Part shown: piece after piece, positions 8,514 to 16,462 of the stretch
Layout of the letters: every line of letters starts with the position of its first letter
Numbering within the stretch: position 1 is the stretch's first letter
Assembly: GCA_022867625.1 (NCBI GenBank)
Contig: JALIFM010000005.1
Coordinates: 124,001-188,000, forward strand
DNA: 64,000 bases
Source: Lachnospiraceae bacterium NSJ-143
Lineage (GTDB): Bacteria; Bacillota; Clostridia; Lachnospirales; Anaerotignaceae
Direction of reading: 5' to 3'
Made by a program: the position numbers and the translations under genes
The notes under the pieces: model-generated
Database searches by the model: none
What the model saw: the letters and a program-made list of their open reading frames with translations, nothing else
What the model was told of the DNA's origin: nothing

Positions 8514-9491
8514 ATGGAAATTAAAGGTATTACTTCGAGAGATATCTGGAAAGCAAAAAAAAGAATATCATCATACATAACAAGAACACCGCTTGTATAT
8601 TCACCAGAACTTTCCGAAAAAACCGGAGCGAATATCTACCTTAAGCTTGAAAACCTTCAGGCTATAGGAGCGTTTAAGGTAAGGGGAGCAGCGAATAAGA
8701 TACTCAGCCTTACAGAAGATGAGAGGAAAAAAGGCGTTTCCACATTCTCTACAGGAAACCATGGCATGGCTGTAGCGCATATAGCAAACCGCCTTGGGAT
8801 TAAGGCTGTTGTGTGTATGTCAAAGCATGTTCCTGCAAACAAAGTAAAAGCTATAGGACGCTGGAAACCGGAAATCAAACAGGACTGGGACAGCCAGGAC
8901 GCTGCCGGAGTATACTGCTATGAGCTTGAAGAAAAAGAGGGCGTAAAGGTAATACCTCCTTTTGACGATAAAGAGATAATATGCGGACAGGGCACAATGA
9001 GTCTTGAAATAGTTGAGGACCTTCCGGAAGTAGACACAGCCATTGTGCCGCTTTCAGGCGGAGGGCTTATATCAGGCGTGACACTTGGACTTAAGCTTAC
9101 AGTGCCTGATGTAAAGGTTATAGGCGTGTGCATGGAAAAGGGCGCCGCCATGATAGAAAGCCTTAAGGCAGGACATCCGGTGGAAATACCTGAGGAGCCT
9201 ACACTGGCCGACAGTCTCCTTGGAGGAATCGGTCTTGACAACAAATATACTTATGATATTGTCAAGGACTATGTTGACGAAAAGATACAGGTAAGCGAGG
9301 AAGAAATATCAAAGGGAATTGCTTATGTAATGGAAAACCACAAGGTAATTGCAGAAGGCGCAAGCTGCGTAGGTATTGCTTACGCTATGAGAGAAGGAGC
9401 TGTTAAGCCTGGAAGCAATGTTGTAATTGTTGTTACAGGAAACGGCATTGGTATGGATATTGTTAAGCAGGTTATAAATGATAACTTCTGA
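8514..9491 (+). CDS. Threonine-dehydratase-like PLP enzyme (fold type II; EutB-like)
   Basis: About 325 residues of a fold-type II PLP enzyme. The Schiff-base lysine is in GAFKVRGAAN (about residue 54), the substrate loop is STGNHGMAVA, and the phosphate-binding glycine loop is SGGGL (about 181-185). The C-terminal ACT regulatory domain of biosynthetic IlvA is absent, so a catabolic dehydratase or elimination enzyme is likely. Members next to M24 hydrolases and TRAP systems include EutB of hydroxyectoine breakdown. RidA follows by 21 nt and would clear the reactive enamine or imine it releases. ATG at 8514 is chosen; a GTG two codons earlier is possible. Confidence 0.85.
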   Translation: MEIKGITSRDIWKAKKRISSYITRTPLVYSPELSEKTGANIYLKLENLQAIGAFKVRGAANKILSLTEDERKKGVSTFSTGNHGMAVAHIANRLGIKAVVCMSKHVPANKVKAIGRWKPEIKQDWDSQDAAGVYCYELEEKEGVKVIPPFDDKEIICGQGTMSLEIVEDLPEVDTAIVPLSGGGLISGVTLGLKLTVPDVKVIGVCMEKGAAMIESLKAGHPVEIPEEPTLADSLLGGIGLDNKYTYDIVKDYVDEKIQVSEEEISKGIAYVMENHKVIAEGASCVGIAYAMREGAVKPGSNVVIVVTGNGIGMDIVKQVINDNF

Positions 9492-9512
9492 TAAAAGGGG
9501 AGGCATTTACAT

Positions 9513-9896
9513 ATGAAGAAGGAAATAATTTTTACAGAGAAGGCTACTAAGCCTACCGCTCCATATTCTCAGGCGGTTAAGGTCGGAAACATTGTTTATC
9601 TTGCTGGAGCGTGCGGAGACGACCCTGAGACAGACCAGATTGTTGGAAACGGCGATATAAAGATAGAAACAAAATACGCTCTTGAGAATATAAAAGCAGC
9701 CGTTGAGGCTGCCGGCGGAACACTTGAAAACATTGTGAAAATGAATGTGTTCGTAAAAGATATTAAAATGATGAAAGATTTCAATGAGGTTTATAAGACT
9801 TACTTCCCGGTTGACCCTCCTGCAAGGATTGCCATGCAGATTACAGACCTTGCCGGCGGAGCAAATCTTGAAATCGACGGAGTCGCTATACTCTGA
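9513..9896 (+). CDS. RidA-family enamine/imine deaminase
   Basis: A 127-residue YjgF/YER057c/UK114 protein. It hydrolyses reactive 2-aminoacrylate-type enamines and imines formed by PLP dehydratases, giving keto acids and ammonia. The catalytic arginine lies in PPARIAMQI (about residues 105-113) and the C-terminus ELDGVAIL-like end (here LEIDGVAIL) is standard. GGGGAGG precedes the ATG. It is last in the TRAP operon, directly behind the PLP enzyme, consistent with the two acting in sequence. Confidence 0.93.
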   Translation: MKKEIIFTEKATKPTAPYSQAVKVGNIVYLAGACGDDPETDQIVGNGDIKIETKYALENIKAAVEAAGGTLENIVKMNVFVKDIKMMKDFNEVYKTYFPVDPPARIAMQITDLAGGANLEIDGVAIL

Positions 9897-10026
9897 TATT
9901 AAATGGCAATGCCATTGATATAAAAATATAAACCAGAATTTAAAACGATAAAACCAACCACACACTTGGCAGTATTAAACTGGTTTAAAACTCTTTTTTT
10001 CAGAGTTTTCCCCTAAAATAACTCTA

Positions 10027-10062
10027 AAAAACAAGGCGCTTTAACAAGCGCCTTGTTTTTAT
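10027..10062. terminator. Bidirectional terminator between the TRAP operon and the IclR gene
   Basis: AAAACAAGGCGCTT / AAGCGCCTTGTTTT stem with a 4-nt loop, with A-rich and T-rich flanks, so it can serve the plus-strand operon and back up the minus-strand gene. Confidence 0.85.
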
Positions 10063-10076
10063 ATTATTAAACACAA

Positions 10077-10101
10077 ACAAAAAACAGGCCATTGGCCTGT
10101 T
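10077..10101 (-). terminator. Terminator of the IclR-family gene
   Basis: On the minus strand AACAGGCC-AAT-GGCCTGTT is followed by a T-run; it lies a few bases after the stop codon. Confidence 0.8.
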
Positions 10102-10107
10102 TATATA

Positions 10108-10902
10108 TTAAGCGTTTGCACCGAGAAAATCGGATATTGTGCTGCATGCGTCACTTAAAAGCGGCTTTATTGTTTCTATCTTTGCTTCAGTCATGTCCTC
10201 AGCGCTTCCGCTTATGCTGATTGTAGCTATTATTTTCTTTGTGTAATCCCTTACCGGCATGGCGATGCACACGGTGTTTTCCTCATATTCACAGTTATCT
10301 ATAGAGTAATCATTTTTTTTGATTTTGCTAAGTTCATCAAGAAAGTCGATGTAGTTGAGTATAGTGTTTGCAGTATATTTTTTTATTGAGATGTTTTTAA
10401 AATACATGCGTATGTCTTCCTCACTGAACTGCATCATAAAAAGCTTTCCTACAGCAGTGGCGTAAAGGGGCTTCCTCTCGCCTATAGGCGCTGTGTTAAC
10501 AACATTGCTGGACGGGTTGACACTGCACATAACAATTGTTTCATATTCGTTAAGTACACAGAGGCTTGAAAGCTCTTTTGTCTGATTTGACAGCCTTTCT
10601 AGTATATGAACATAGTTTGAACTGTTAAGCGTATGGTATTTGGGAACTGAGTTTCCGACCTTAAAGGCGCCCCAGCTGAGACGGTATGTAGTCTGTACGC
10701 CGGCTGTCTTTTCGACAAAATTATACGCAAGAAGCGTGTCAAGTATTCTGTGTGCGCTGCTTTTGCCTATCTTCATGTCGGTGCTCAAATCCATAAGTGT
10801 GACACCCTCGCTAGATGGGCAGTCCTTAATATAGTTTAATATTTCCAAAGCGTTGCTCAATGTCTGTAAAGGGTATTTAGGTACGTGTTCATTATTTTCC
10901 AC
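10108..10902 (-). CDS. IclR-family transcriptional regulator
   Basis: About 264 residues: N-terminal winged helix-turn-helix (about 10-75; LMDLSTDMKIGKSSAHRILD is the HTH) and C-terminal IclR effector domain (about 90-260) with PLYATAVGKLFMMQF and CIAMPVRDYTKKIIATISIS signatures. The GTG at 10902 is chosen because AGAGGTGG lies 5 nt upstream and this gives the normal family length; the frame is open 38 codons further. It is divergent from one M20D gene and convergent with the TRAP operon. Shared GGAAT-N3-ATTC boxes suggest it represses that operon and itself, released by a pathway metabolite. Confidence 0.9.
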   Translation of the reverse strand: MENNEHVPKYPLQTLSNALEILNYIKDCPSSEGVTLMDLSTDMKIGKSSAHRILDTLLAYNFVEKTAGVQTTYRLSWGAFKVGNSVPKYHTLNSSNYVHILERLSNQTKELSSLCVLNEYETIVMCSVNPSSNVVNTAPIGERKPLYATAVGKLFMMQFSEEDIRMYFKNISIKKYTANTILNYIDFLDELSKIKKNDYSIDNCEYEENTVCIAMPVRDYTKKIIATISISGSAEDMTEAKIETIKPLLSDACSTISDFLGANA

Positions 10903-10937
10903 TGTTCCACCTCTGAGATATAAAAATAATAAAATAC

Positions 10938-11003
10938 GGAATAAGATTCTTAATAACGGAATAGCAATAATAGTATTATACATTATTTTGTGAAATATGT
11001 AAA
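10938..11003 (-). promoter_or_regulatory. Promoter and operator of the IclR-family gene
   Basis: On the minus strand: TTTACA (11003-10998), 17-bp spacer, TATAAT (10980-10975). Downstream lies GGAAT-AAG-ATTCT (plus-strand coordinates 10938-10950), plus a second ACGGAATA half-site at 10956-10963 spaced 20 bp from the first. The box resembles the one under the TRAP operon promoter, so autoregulation is likely. Confidence 0.65.
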
Positions 11004-11120
11004 GAAAAGTTTTCAAAAAACTTCAAGTGTTTGGCTTTATGTGATAAAATAGATAATGATTTAAAATTTGTATTCTGATATTGGAATTTGTCTTAATACT
11101 GTGTTTAAAGAGGTGCTTTT

Positions 11121-12329
11121 ATGTTTAATGTAAAGGAAGAAATTTCGGCATACGAAAGCGAGCTTATAGCATTAAGGCGTGACTTTCATGAAAATCCTGA
11201 GCTGGGCTACAGGGAATACCGTACCTCAAAAATGGTCTATGATTACCTCAAGAAGCTTGGGCTTGAAGTATCAAATATTTCGATTACGGGTGTTGTGGGG
11301 CTTTTGCGCGGCGAAGCCGGACCGGGAAATACTATTCTGATAAGGGCTAATATGGACGCTTCCCCTGTGGAGGAAAAAACCGGCTGCTCATACAGCTCAA
11401 AAATTGACGGGGTTATGCATGCCAGCGGTCATGACGGACATTTGGCGATACTTATGGTTGCGGCCAAAATACTCTCAAGGCATAAGAAAGACATATATGG
11501 AAATATAAAATTTGTGTTCCAGCCCAACGAGGAGGAGGCTGGTGCTCTGGATATGATAAATGACGGGGTTCTTGAAAACCCAAAAGTTGACGCGGCACTT
11601 GCTGTGCATTTGTGGAGTCCGATAAAATCAGGAAGAGTTGGTCTGAGTGCTGGGCCTATACTTGGAACAACTGAGGAGTTTGAGCTGAAAATAATAGGGC
11701 GTTCCGGTCATACATCTACACCGCATACAGGGCGTGATGCAGTTCTTGGCGCAGCTAAGGTAATAGATGCTGTACAGGTGCTTGAGACAAGGGAGTTTGA
11801 CCCGCTTTACCCCATTACTATAATGTTTGGAAGGTTAAAGGGAGGAAACGCCAGAAATGTTATTGCCGACTGTGTTGAGCTTGGTGGAACCATACGCTTT
11901 CTGTTCCCGGATGAGAAGGACGGCAAAAAGGAAGTGCTTACACGCTTTGAGCGTATTATAAGCGGTGTATGCGCGGCTATGGATTTGGAATATAAGCTTG
12001 AGTTTATACCAAGCAACCCTTCACTTATAAATGACCAGAGCCTTGTTTCAGTTATGAAGGACTCTGTTGAAAAGGCTTTTGAGACAGATGACAATATAGA
12101 GGAATTTAAGAGTCTTACAGGTGAAGACTTTGCTGAGTTCAGCCAAAGGGTTCCTTCTGTCATGGTTTTTCTAGGCATTAATAACCCTGAATCCCAGAGT
12201 ATATACCCTCACCACCATCCTATGTTTAATATTGATGAGGACATGCTTAAATATGGTGTGGAGCTTGAGATAAGGACTGCCGTAAGCTACCTTGAAAACA
12301 CGCATATAAAAAACGTCGGTACGTTATAA
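11121..12329 (+). CDS. M20D-family amidohydrolase paralogue lacking the metal-ligand cysteine
   Basis: A 402-residue close paralogue of the enzyme at 6120-7301, with nearly identical opening and many shared blocks. Two active-site motifs are altered: RADMDALP reads RANMDASP (D77N, L81S), and HACGHDGH reads HASGHDGH (C102S), removing a residue that bridges or binds the metals in this family. The EEE cluster and C-terminal HHHPMFNIDED are kept. It may be a low-activity or altered-specificity enzyme, or a binding protein. AAAGAGGTG precedes the ATG. It is transcribed divergently from the IclR gene, outside the TRAP operon, and ends in an 11-bp duplication. Confidence 0.85.
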   Translation: MFNVKEEISAYESELIALRRDFHENPELGYREYRTSKMVYDYLKKLGLEVSNISITGVVGLLRGEAGPGNTILIRANMDASPVEEKTGCSYSSKIDGVMHASGHDGHLAILMVAAKILSRHKKDIYGNIKFVFQPNEEEAGALDMINDGVLENPKVDAALAVHLWSPIKSGRVGLSAGPILGTTEEFELKIIGRSGHTSTPHTGRDAVLGAAKVIDAVQVLETREFDPLYPITIMFGRLKGGNARNVIADCVELGGTIRFLFPDEKDGKKEVLTRFERIISGVCAAMDLEYKLEFIPSNPSLINDQSLVSVMKDSVEKAFETDDNIEEFKSLTGEDFAEFSQRVPSVMVFLGINNPESQSIYPHHHPMFNIDEDMLKYGVELEIRTAVSYLENTHIKNVGTL

Positions 12330-13036
12330 TTACGTTATAATATTGTCGTTAAAATTAAAGGGCAGAGCTTTTGGAGAATTTCTTTATAGAATTTTTAACA
12401 AAGCCGGTTTTAAGCTGATGTCTTTAATTGCATATTACGTTTGCATGTATTGCAGATAAGCGGCTTTGCTTTTAAAAGCATTCAAAGCATAATTTGTAAT
12501 GATAAGCGTATATATTAGTTGATGGGAGGTACAGTAAAAACTCATGGGTTTTAACAGGTTGAATTTAAATGACAGCGAGAAATTGTATATTTTGTCGTAC
12601 ATTAGATAAAATATTAACAATAATTGGCTGACATACACTCAATTATTCAGCTTTGGTCAGTTTTTTATTAAGCCAATGTCCATAACAGTAAAAAAAATAC
12701 TGTATTGGCATTAATTAATTGTAAAATTTATTTTACCGCAGCATTTATTTCAAATATTATATGCTTTTTTTATGCATCTTAAATAATAAAAGTATTATTT
12801 TATCGTGTTTAGTGATTTAAAATATGATATATTCCTTATAATGTGAAGTGATTATATATTCTGTCTAAAAATTATACAATAACAACACTATTTATTAAAA
12901 AATTTCTGAAATTATTGTTGTAATAAGTGGATATGGTATTAAATAAACTTGTTCAGCAGGCTTGAAGCCGGAGATTTAAATGCCGGAATGGGACTTACTG
13001 AAAATTTCATTGAAAGTAAATATTTATGGTTTAGTA
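12330..13036. other. Long AT-rich intergenic region
   Basis: About 700 bases without a convincing gene. Visible: a tandem 11-bp duplication (TACGTTATAAT) at 12320-12341 spanning the previous stop; arms CAAAGCCG / CGGCTTTG at 12399-12406 and 12461-12468; a weak hairpin with T6 at 12628-12666 that may end the M20D transcript; an interrupted hairpin (GCCAAT...ACAGTA / TACTGT-ATTGGC) at 12672-12710; and a small GTAAAA/TTTTAC palindrome at 12721-12736. It may include remnants or an unrecognised RNA. Confidence 0.45.
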
Positions 13037-13065
13037 TTGATTTTTTCTGTGTCAGAGGATATAAT
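13037..13065 (+). promoter_or_regulatory. Promoter of the 2-hydroxyacyl-CoA dehydratase operon
   Basis: TTGATT (13037-13042), a 17-bp spacer and TATAAT (13060-13065). The leader of about 90 nt contains an inverted repeat TGATGACA / TGTCATCA at 13103-13129 with an 11-nt spacer, just upstream of the AAAGGAGGAG ribosome site. It could be an operator or a translation-modulating hairpin. Confidence 0.75.
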
Positions 13066-13159
13066 AATGTCGTGTGAAAGTTATTTTATTTTTTAGTTAA
13101 ATTGATGACAAACATATAATCTGTCATCAGTTTGATACTATTAAAGGAGGAGCTTATAA

Positions 13160-13939
13160 ATGTACGTGTTAGGTTTGGATGTTGGCTCTGCTTCATCTAA
13201 GGTTGTAATACTTGATGAAGATAAAAACATCGTATCTTCCAGCGTAGTACAGGTTGGAACCGGATCATCAGGTCCGACAAGGGCGCTTGACGAGGCTTTG
13301 GGAAAAATCAACCTTACACTTGATGATATGGACAAAATTGTGGCGACAGGCTACGGCAGATATGCCTTTGAAAGGGCTGACAAGCAGATAAGCGAAATAA
13401 GCTGTCACGCCAAGGGAATTTTCCACCTTATCCCTACTGCCAGAACAATTATTGATATCGGCGGACAGGACGCAAAGGCGATACGCCTTGATTCAAGAGG
13501 TACTGTAAGCCAGTTTTTTATGAATGACAAATGTGCTGCTGGAACAGGAAGGTTCCTTGAAGTAATGGCAAGGGTTCTTGAAATCAAGCTGGAGGAACTG
13601 GCTGATTATGACAGCAGGGCAACAGAAGTGGTAAATGTAAGCAGCACCTGCACTGTTTTTGCTGAGTCAGAGGTAATTTCACACCTCTCAAACAATATAC
13701 CAAAGGAAAACATTATTGCAGGTATCCACGCATCAGTAGCCAGCAAGGCCTGCGGTCTGGCCTACAGGACAGGTCTTGAGGACGATATAGTTATGGGCGG
13801 AGGAGTTGCACAGAACGCCGGAGTTGTACGAGCTATCAGCAGAGAGCTCAGGAGGCCTGTAATTGTGGCTCCTAACCCTCAGATAACTGGTGCCCTTGGC
13901 GCTGCGCTGTTCGCTTATGATGAAGCTAAAAAACACTAA
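13160..13939 (+). CDS. 2-hydroxyacyl-CoA dehydratase activator (ATPase, HgdC/HadI family)
   Basis: A 259-residue ASKHA-fold ATPase. As a homodimer it holds one [4Fe-4S] cluster and uses ATP to inject a single low-potential electron into the dehydratase. The N-terminal phosphate loop is GLDVGSASSKVVI, and the second is DIGGQDAKAI. Cluster cysteines are C125 (in NDKCAAGTGRF) and C164 (in SSTCTVFAESEV). MGGGVAQNAGV closes the nucleotide site. AAAGGAGGAG precedes the ATG. It is first in the operon, before the two dehydratase subunits, the usual arrangement in amino-acid fermenters. Confidence 0.93.
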   Translation: MYVLGLDVGSASSKVVILDEDKNIVSSSVVQVGTGSSGPTRALDEALGKINLTLDDMDKIVATGYGRYAFERADKQISEISCHAKGIFHLIPTARTIIDIGGQDAKAIRLDSRGTVSQFFMNDKCAAGTGRFLEVMARVLEIKLEELADYDSRATEVVNVSSTCTVFAESEVISHLSNNIPKENIIAGIHASVASKACGLAYRTGLEDDIVMGGGVAQNAGVVRAISRELRRPVIVAPNPQITGALGAALFAYDEAKKH

Positions 13940-13960
13940 TCTAAGGAAAGAGGGATTTAA

Positions 13961-15238
13961 ATGACTGAAACTGAAGGTATGAACGCAAAACAAAAATTAG
14001 CCTATTATACAAACAAATTTTACGCTGACGCGATGGCTGCGCATGACAAGGGAGAACTTGTATGCTGGTCAGGGTCAGTTACGCCTCCTGAGTTTCTTGT
14101 AGCGGCTGGTATACATATTGTTTATCCTGAAAACCATGCTGCAGCTGTAGGCGCAAAACACGGAGCTATAGAAATTCTTGAGCTTGCCGAAAGAAAAGGC
14201 TATACAATGGACAACTGTTCATACTCAAGAATCAACTTGGCTTATATGGACCTCCTTGTAGAGGAAAAGAAAACAGGCGTAACACCTGAGGCTCTTAAGA
14301 AGCTTGATGAGCTTTCAATTCCTAGAATTCCGCTTCCAGATATTATAATACTCTGCAACAATATTTGTGAAGTACTCCTTAAATGGTACGAGAATATTGC
14401 TGTAAGCCTTAATGTACCATGTATTATTATCGATGTTCCTTTCATACATCATATGCCTATTCCTCAGCGTTCCGTAGATTATGTTGTTGCTCAGTTCAAG
14501 AGGGCAATAGAGCAGATTGAGGACCTTACAGGAAAGCCATTTGATTATGATAACCTCATAAAGGTTCAGGAGCAGACACAGCGCTCAATTGCCGCATGGG
14601 ATAAAGCTATGGGAATGGCTTCTGTTGTTCCTTCTCCTCTCAGCGGATTTGATATGTTCAATTTCATGGCCCTTATAGTATGTGCACGTTCACATTTTGC
14701 AGCAGAAGATACATTCAATACCCTTGCTGAGGAGCTTCAGGCTAAGGCTGACGCTGGAATCGACGCTTTCAAGGGCGGAGAGAGAACACGTATTGCATGG
14801 GAAGGAATTGCTGTTTGGCCATACCTTTCACATACATACAAGGCGCTTAAGGCTCTCGGCATGAACATGGTTGGTTCCACATACCCTAGTGCATGGTCAA
14901 CTCATTATGAAGTAGGAAACCTTGAGGAAATGGCTAAGGGCTATATGAAGTGTATTTATAACAATGGTATTGAGGAAAGAGCTAATATCATAGCAACAAT
15001 AATGGAAAATACAAACTGCAACGGTATCCTTTACCATAACAACAGAAGCTGCAAAAACATGGACTGCATGACAGTGGAGGTTCAGGAGCTGGTTAAAGAA
15101 AGAACGAAGACTCCTTACGCTATGTTCGATGGTGACCAGACTGACCCTCGTAACTTCTCTGAGGCTCAGTATGACACGCGTGTAGAGGCACTTTCGGAGA
15201 TTATGGAACAGATGAAGGCTGAAAAGGAACAGGCTTGA
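13961..15238 (+). CDS. 2-hydroxyacyl-CoA dehydratase, larger (alpha) subunit
   Basis: A 425-residue subunit of the oxygen-sensitive radical dehydratase that eliminates water from (R)-2-hydroxyacyl-CoA. Cysteines that may hold its [4Fe-4S] cluster are in ELVCWSG, DNCSYSR and RSCKNMD. The motif CWSGSVTPPEFLVAAG is typical of HgdA/HadB/FldB-type subunits. The substrate (2-hydroxyglutaryl-, 2-hydroxyisocaproyl-, phenyllactyl- or lactyl-CoA) cannot be fixed from sequence. It follows the activator by 21 nt and precedes the small subunit by 24 nt. No CoA-transferase or dehydrogenase gene lies nearby. Confidence 0.9.
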   Translation: MTETEGMNAKQKLAYYTNKFYADAMAAHDKGELVCWSGSVTPPEFLVAAGIHIVYPENHAAAVGAKHGAIEILELAERKGYTMDNCSYSRINLAYMDLLVEEKKTGVTPEALKKLDELSIPRIPLPDIIILCNNICEVLLKWYENIAVSLNVPCIIIDVPFIHHMPIPQRSVDYVVAQFKRAIEQIEDLTGKPFDYDNLIKVQEQTQRSIAAWDKAMGMASVVPSPLSGFDMFNFMALIVCARSHFAAEDTFNTLAEELQAKADAGIDAFKGGERTRIAWEGIAVWPYLSHTYKALKALGMNMVGSTYPSAWSTHYEVGNLEEMAKGYMKCIYNNGIEERANIIATIMENTNCNGILYHNNRSCKNMDCMTVEVQELVKERTKTPYAMFDGDQTDPRNFSEAQYDTRVEALSEIMEQMKAEKEQA

Positions 15239-15262
15239 TTAATGTATAAGGAGGCGTTATTA

Positions 15263-16384
15263 ATGAATAAAGTTGAAACAATATTAGCTGAGCTGGAGGC
15301 TATATCCAAAAATCCTAAAAAGGCTATGGAAGACCATAAAGCAAAAACAGGAAAGGGTGCAGTAGGTGTTCTTCCTCTGTATGCGCCTGAAGAAATGATT
15401 TATGCTACAGGATACCTTCCAATGGGAATCTGGGGAGCTACAAAAAAACAGATTTTAAAAGCTCCTACATACCTTCCGGCATTTGCCTGTTCAATAATGC
15501 AGTCTATTATGGAAATGGAAATGGAAGGCGTATATGATGACTTGGCTGCAGTTGTAATTTCTTCACCTTGTGATACGCTTAAAGCATTTGGACAGAAATG
15601 GAAAGGCAAATCACCTGTAATACAGTTTGTTCATTCCCAGAACAGGGATATGGAGGCTTCAAACGTATTTATGGTTGAGGAATATAAATATGTAAGAAAG
15701 AGCCTTGAGGATATACTTAATGTTACAATCACTGACGAAGCTATTAATGAAGCCATAGAGGTTTACAATGAAAACAGAGCTGTTATGAGAATGTTCTGTG
15801 ATGTTGCGGCTATGTATCCACAGGTTATCACTCCTGTTAAACGCCACGCTGTAATTAAAGCAAGACAGTTTATGGATAAAGCTGAGAACACAAAGATGGT
15901 TAAAGAGCTTATAACAGAGCTTTTGGCACAGCCTGTAGTACCATTTAAGGGCAAAAAGGTTGTACTCACCGGCATTCAGGCTGAGCCTGACGAGGTCCTT
16001 AGAATATTTGAGGAGTTCGGTATTGCTGTGGTAGCTGACGACCTTGCTCAGGAGTCAAGACAGTTCCGTACAGATGTACCTTCCGGAAAAGACCCTCTGT
16101 ACAGGCTTGCTAGGCAGTGGCAGAACATAACAGCATGTTCACTTGCTATAGACCGTGACAAACCAAGAGGAAAATATATTGTTGACCTTGTAAAGAAATA
16201 CGGCGCTGACGCTGTAATCATCTGCATGATGAAATTCTGTGACCCTGAAGAGTATGACTATCCAATACTCCTTGAGGACTTTGAAAAATCAAATATCAGA
16301 AACCTCAAGATTGAAATTGACCAGCAGTCCGAATCTTTTGAGCAGATAAGGACCAGAGTTCAGTCATTTGTAGAAATGATGTAA
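15263..16384 (+). CDS. 2-hydroxyacyl-CoA dehydratase, smaller (beta) subunit
   Basis: About 373 residues, partner of the preceding subunit. It carries its own conserved cysteines (FACSIMQ, SSPCDTLKA, ICMMKFCDPEEYDYP) that in relatives ligate a second [4Fe-4S] cluster. LPLYAPEEMIYATGYLPMGIWG is the family N-terminal signature. The ATG at 15263 is preferred over one at 15242 because AAGGAGG lies 8 nt upstream of it. A strong terminator follows, so activator-alpha-beta form the complete transcription unit. Confidence 0.9.
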   Translation: MNKVETILAELEAISKNPKKAMEDHKAKTGKGAVGVLPLYAPEEMIYATGYLPMGIWGATKKQILKAPTYLPAFACSIMQSIMEMEMEGVYDDLAAVVISSPCDTLKAFGQKWKGKSPVIQFVHSQNRDMEASNVFMVEEYKYVRKSLEDILNVTITDEAINEAIEVYNENRAVMRMFCDVAAMYPQVITPVKRHAVIKARQFMDKAENTKMVKELITELLAQPVVPFKGKKVVLTGIQAEPDEVLRIFEEFGIAVVADDLAQESRQFRTDVPSGKDPLYRLARQWQNITACSLAIDRDKPRGKYIVDLVKKYGADAVIICMMKFCDPEEYDYPILLEDFEKSNIRNLKIEIDQQSESFEQIRTRVQSFVEMM

Positions 16385-16400
16385 TTAAATACATATACTG

Positions 16401-16425
16401 CGGCCGCTGAAAAGCGGCCGTTTTT
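16401..16425 (+). terminator. Terminator of the dehydratase operon
   Basis: CGGCCGCT-GAAA-AGCGGCCG hairpin with a GAAA tetraloop followed by T5. Confidence 0.92.
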
Positions 16426-16462
16426 ATGTTTACAATATCAAAATATTAAAAAGGGAAAGAAT

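Noticed and set aside
3001-9896. Firm assignment as an ectoine utilisation operon
   Set aside because: Only the M24, TRAP and EutB-like parts match; DoeB/EutE-type deacetylase, EutA, EutC and EnuR are absent.
12435-12638. 67-codon minus-strand frame in the intergenic region
   Set aside because: No ribosome site, no recognisable pattern, AT-rich chance frame.
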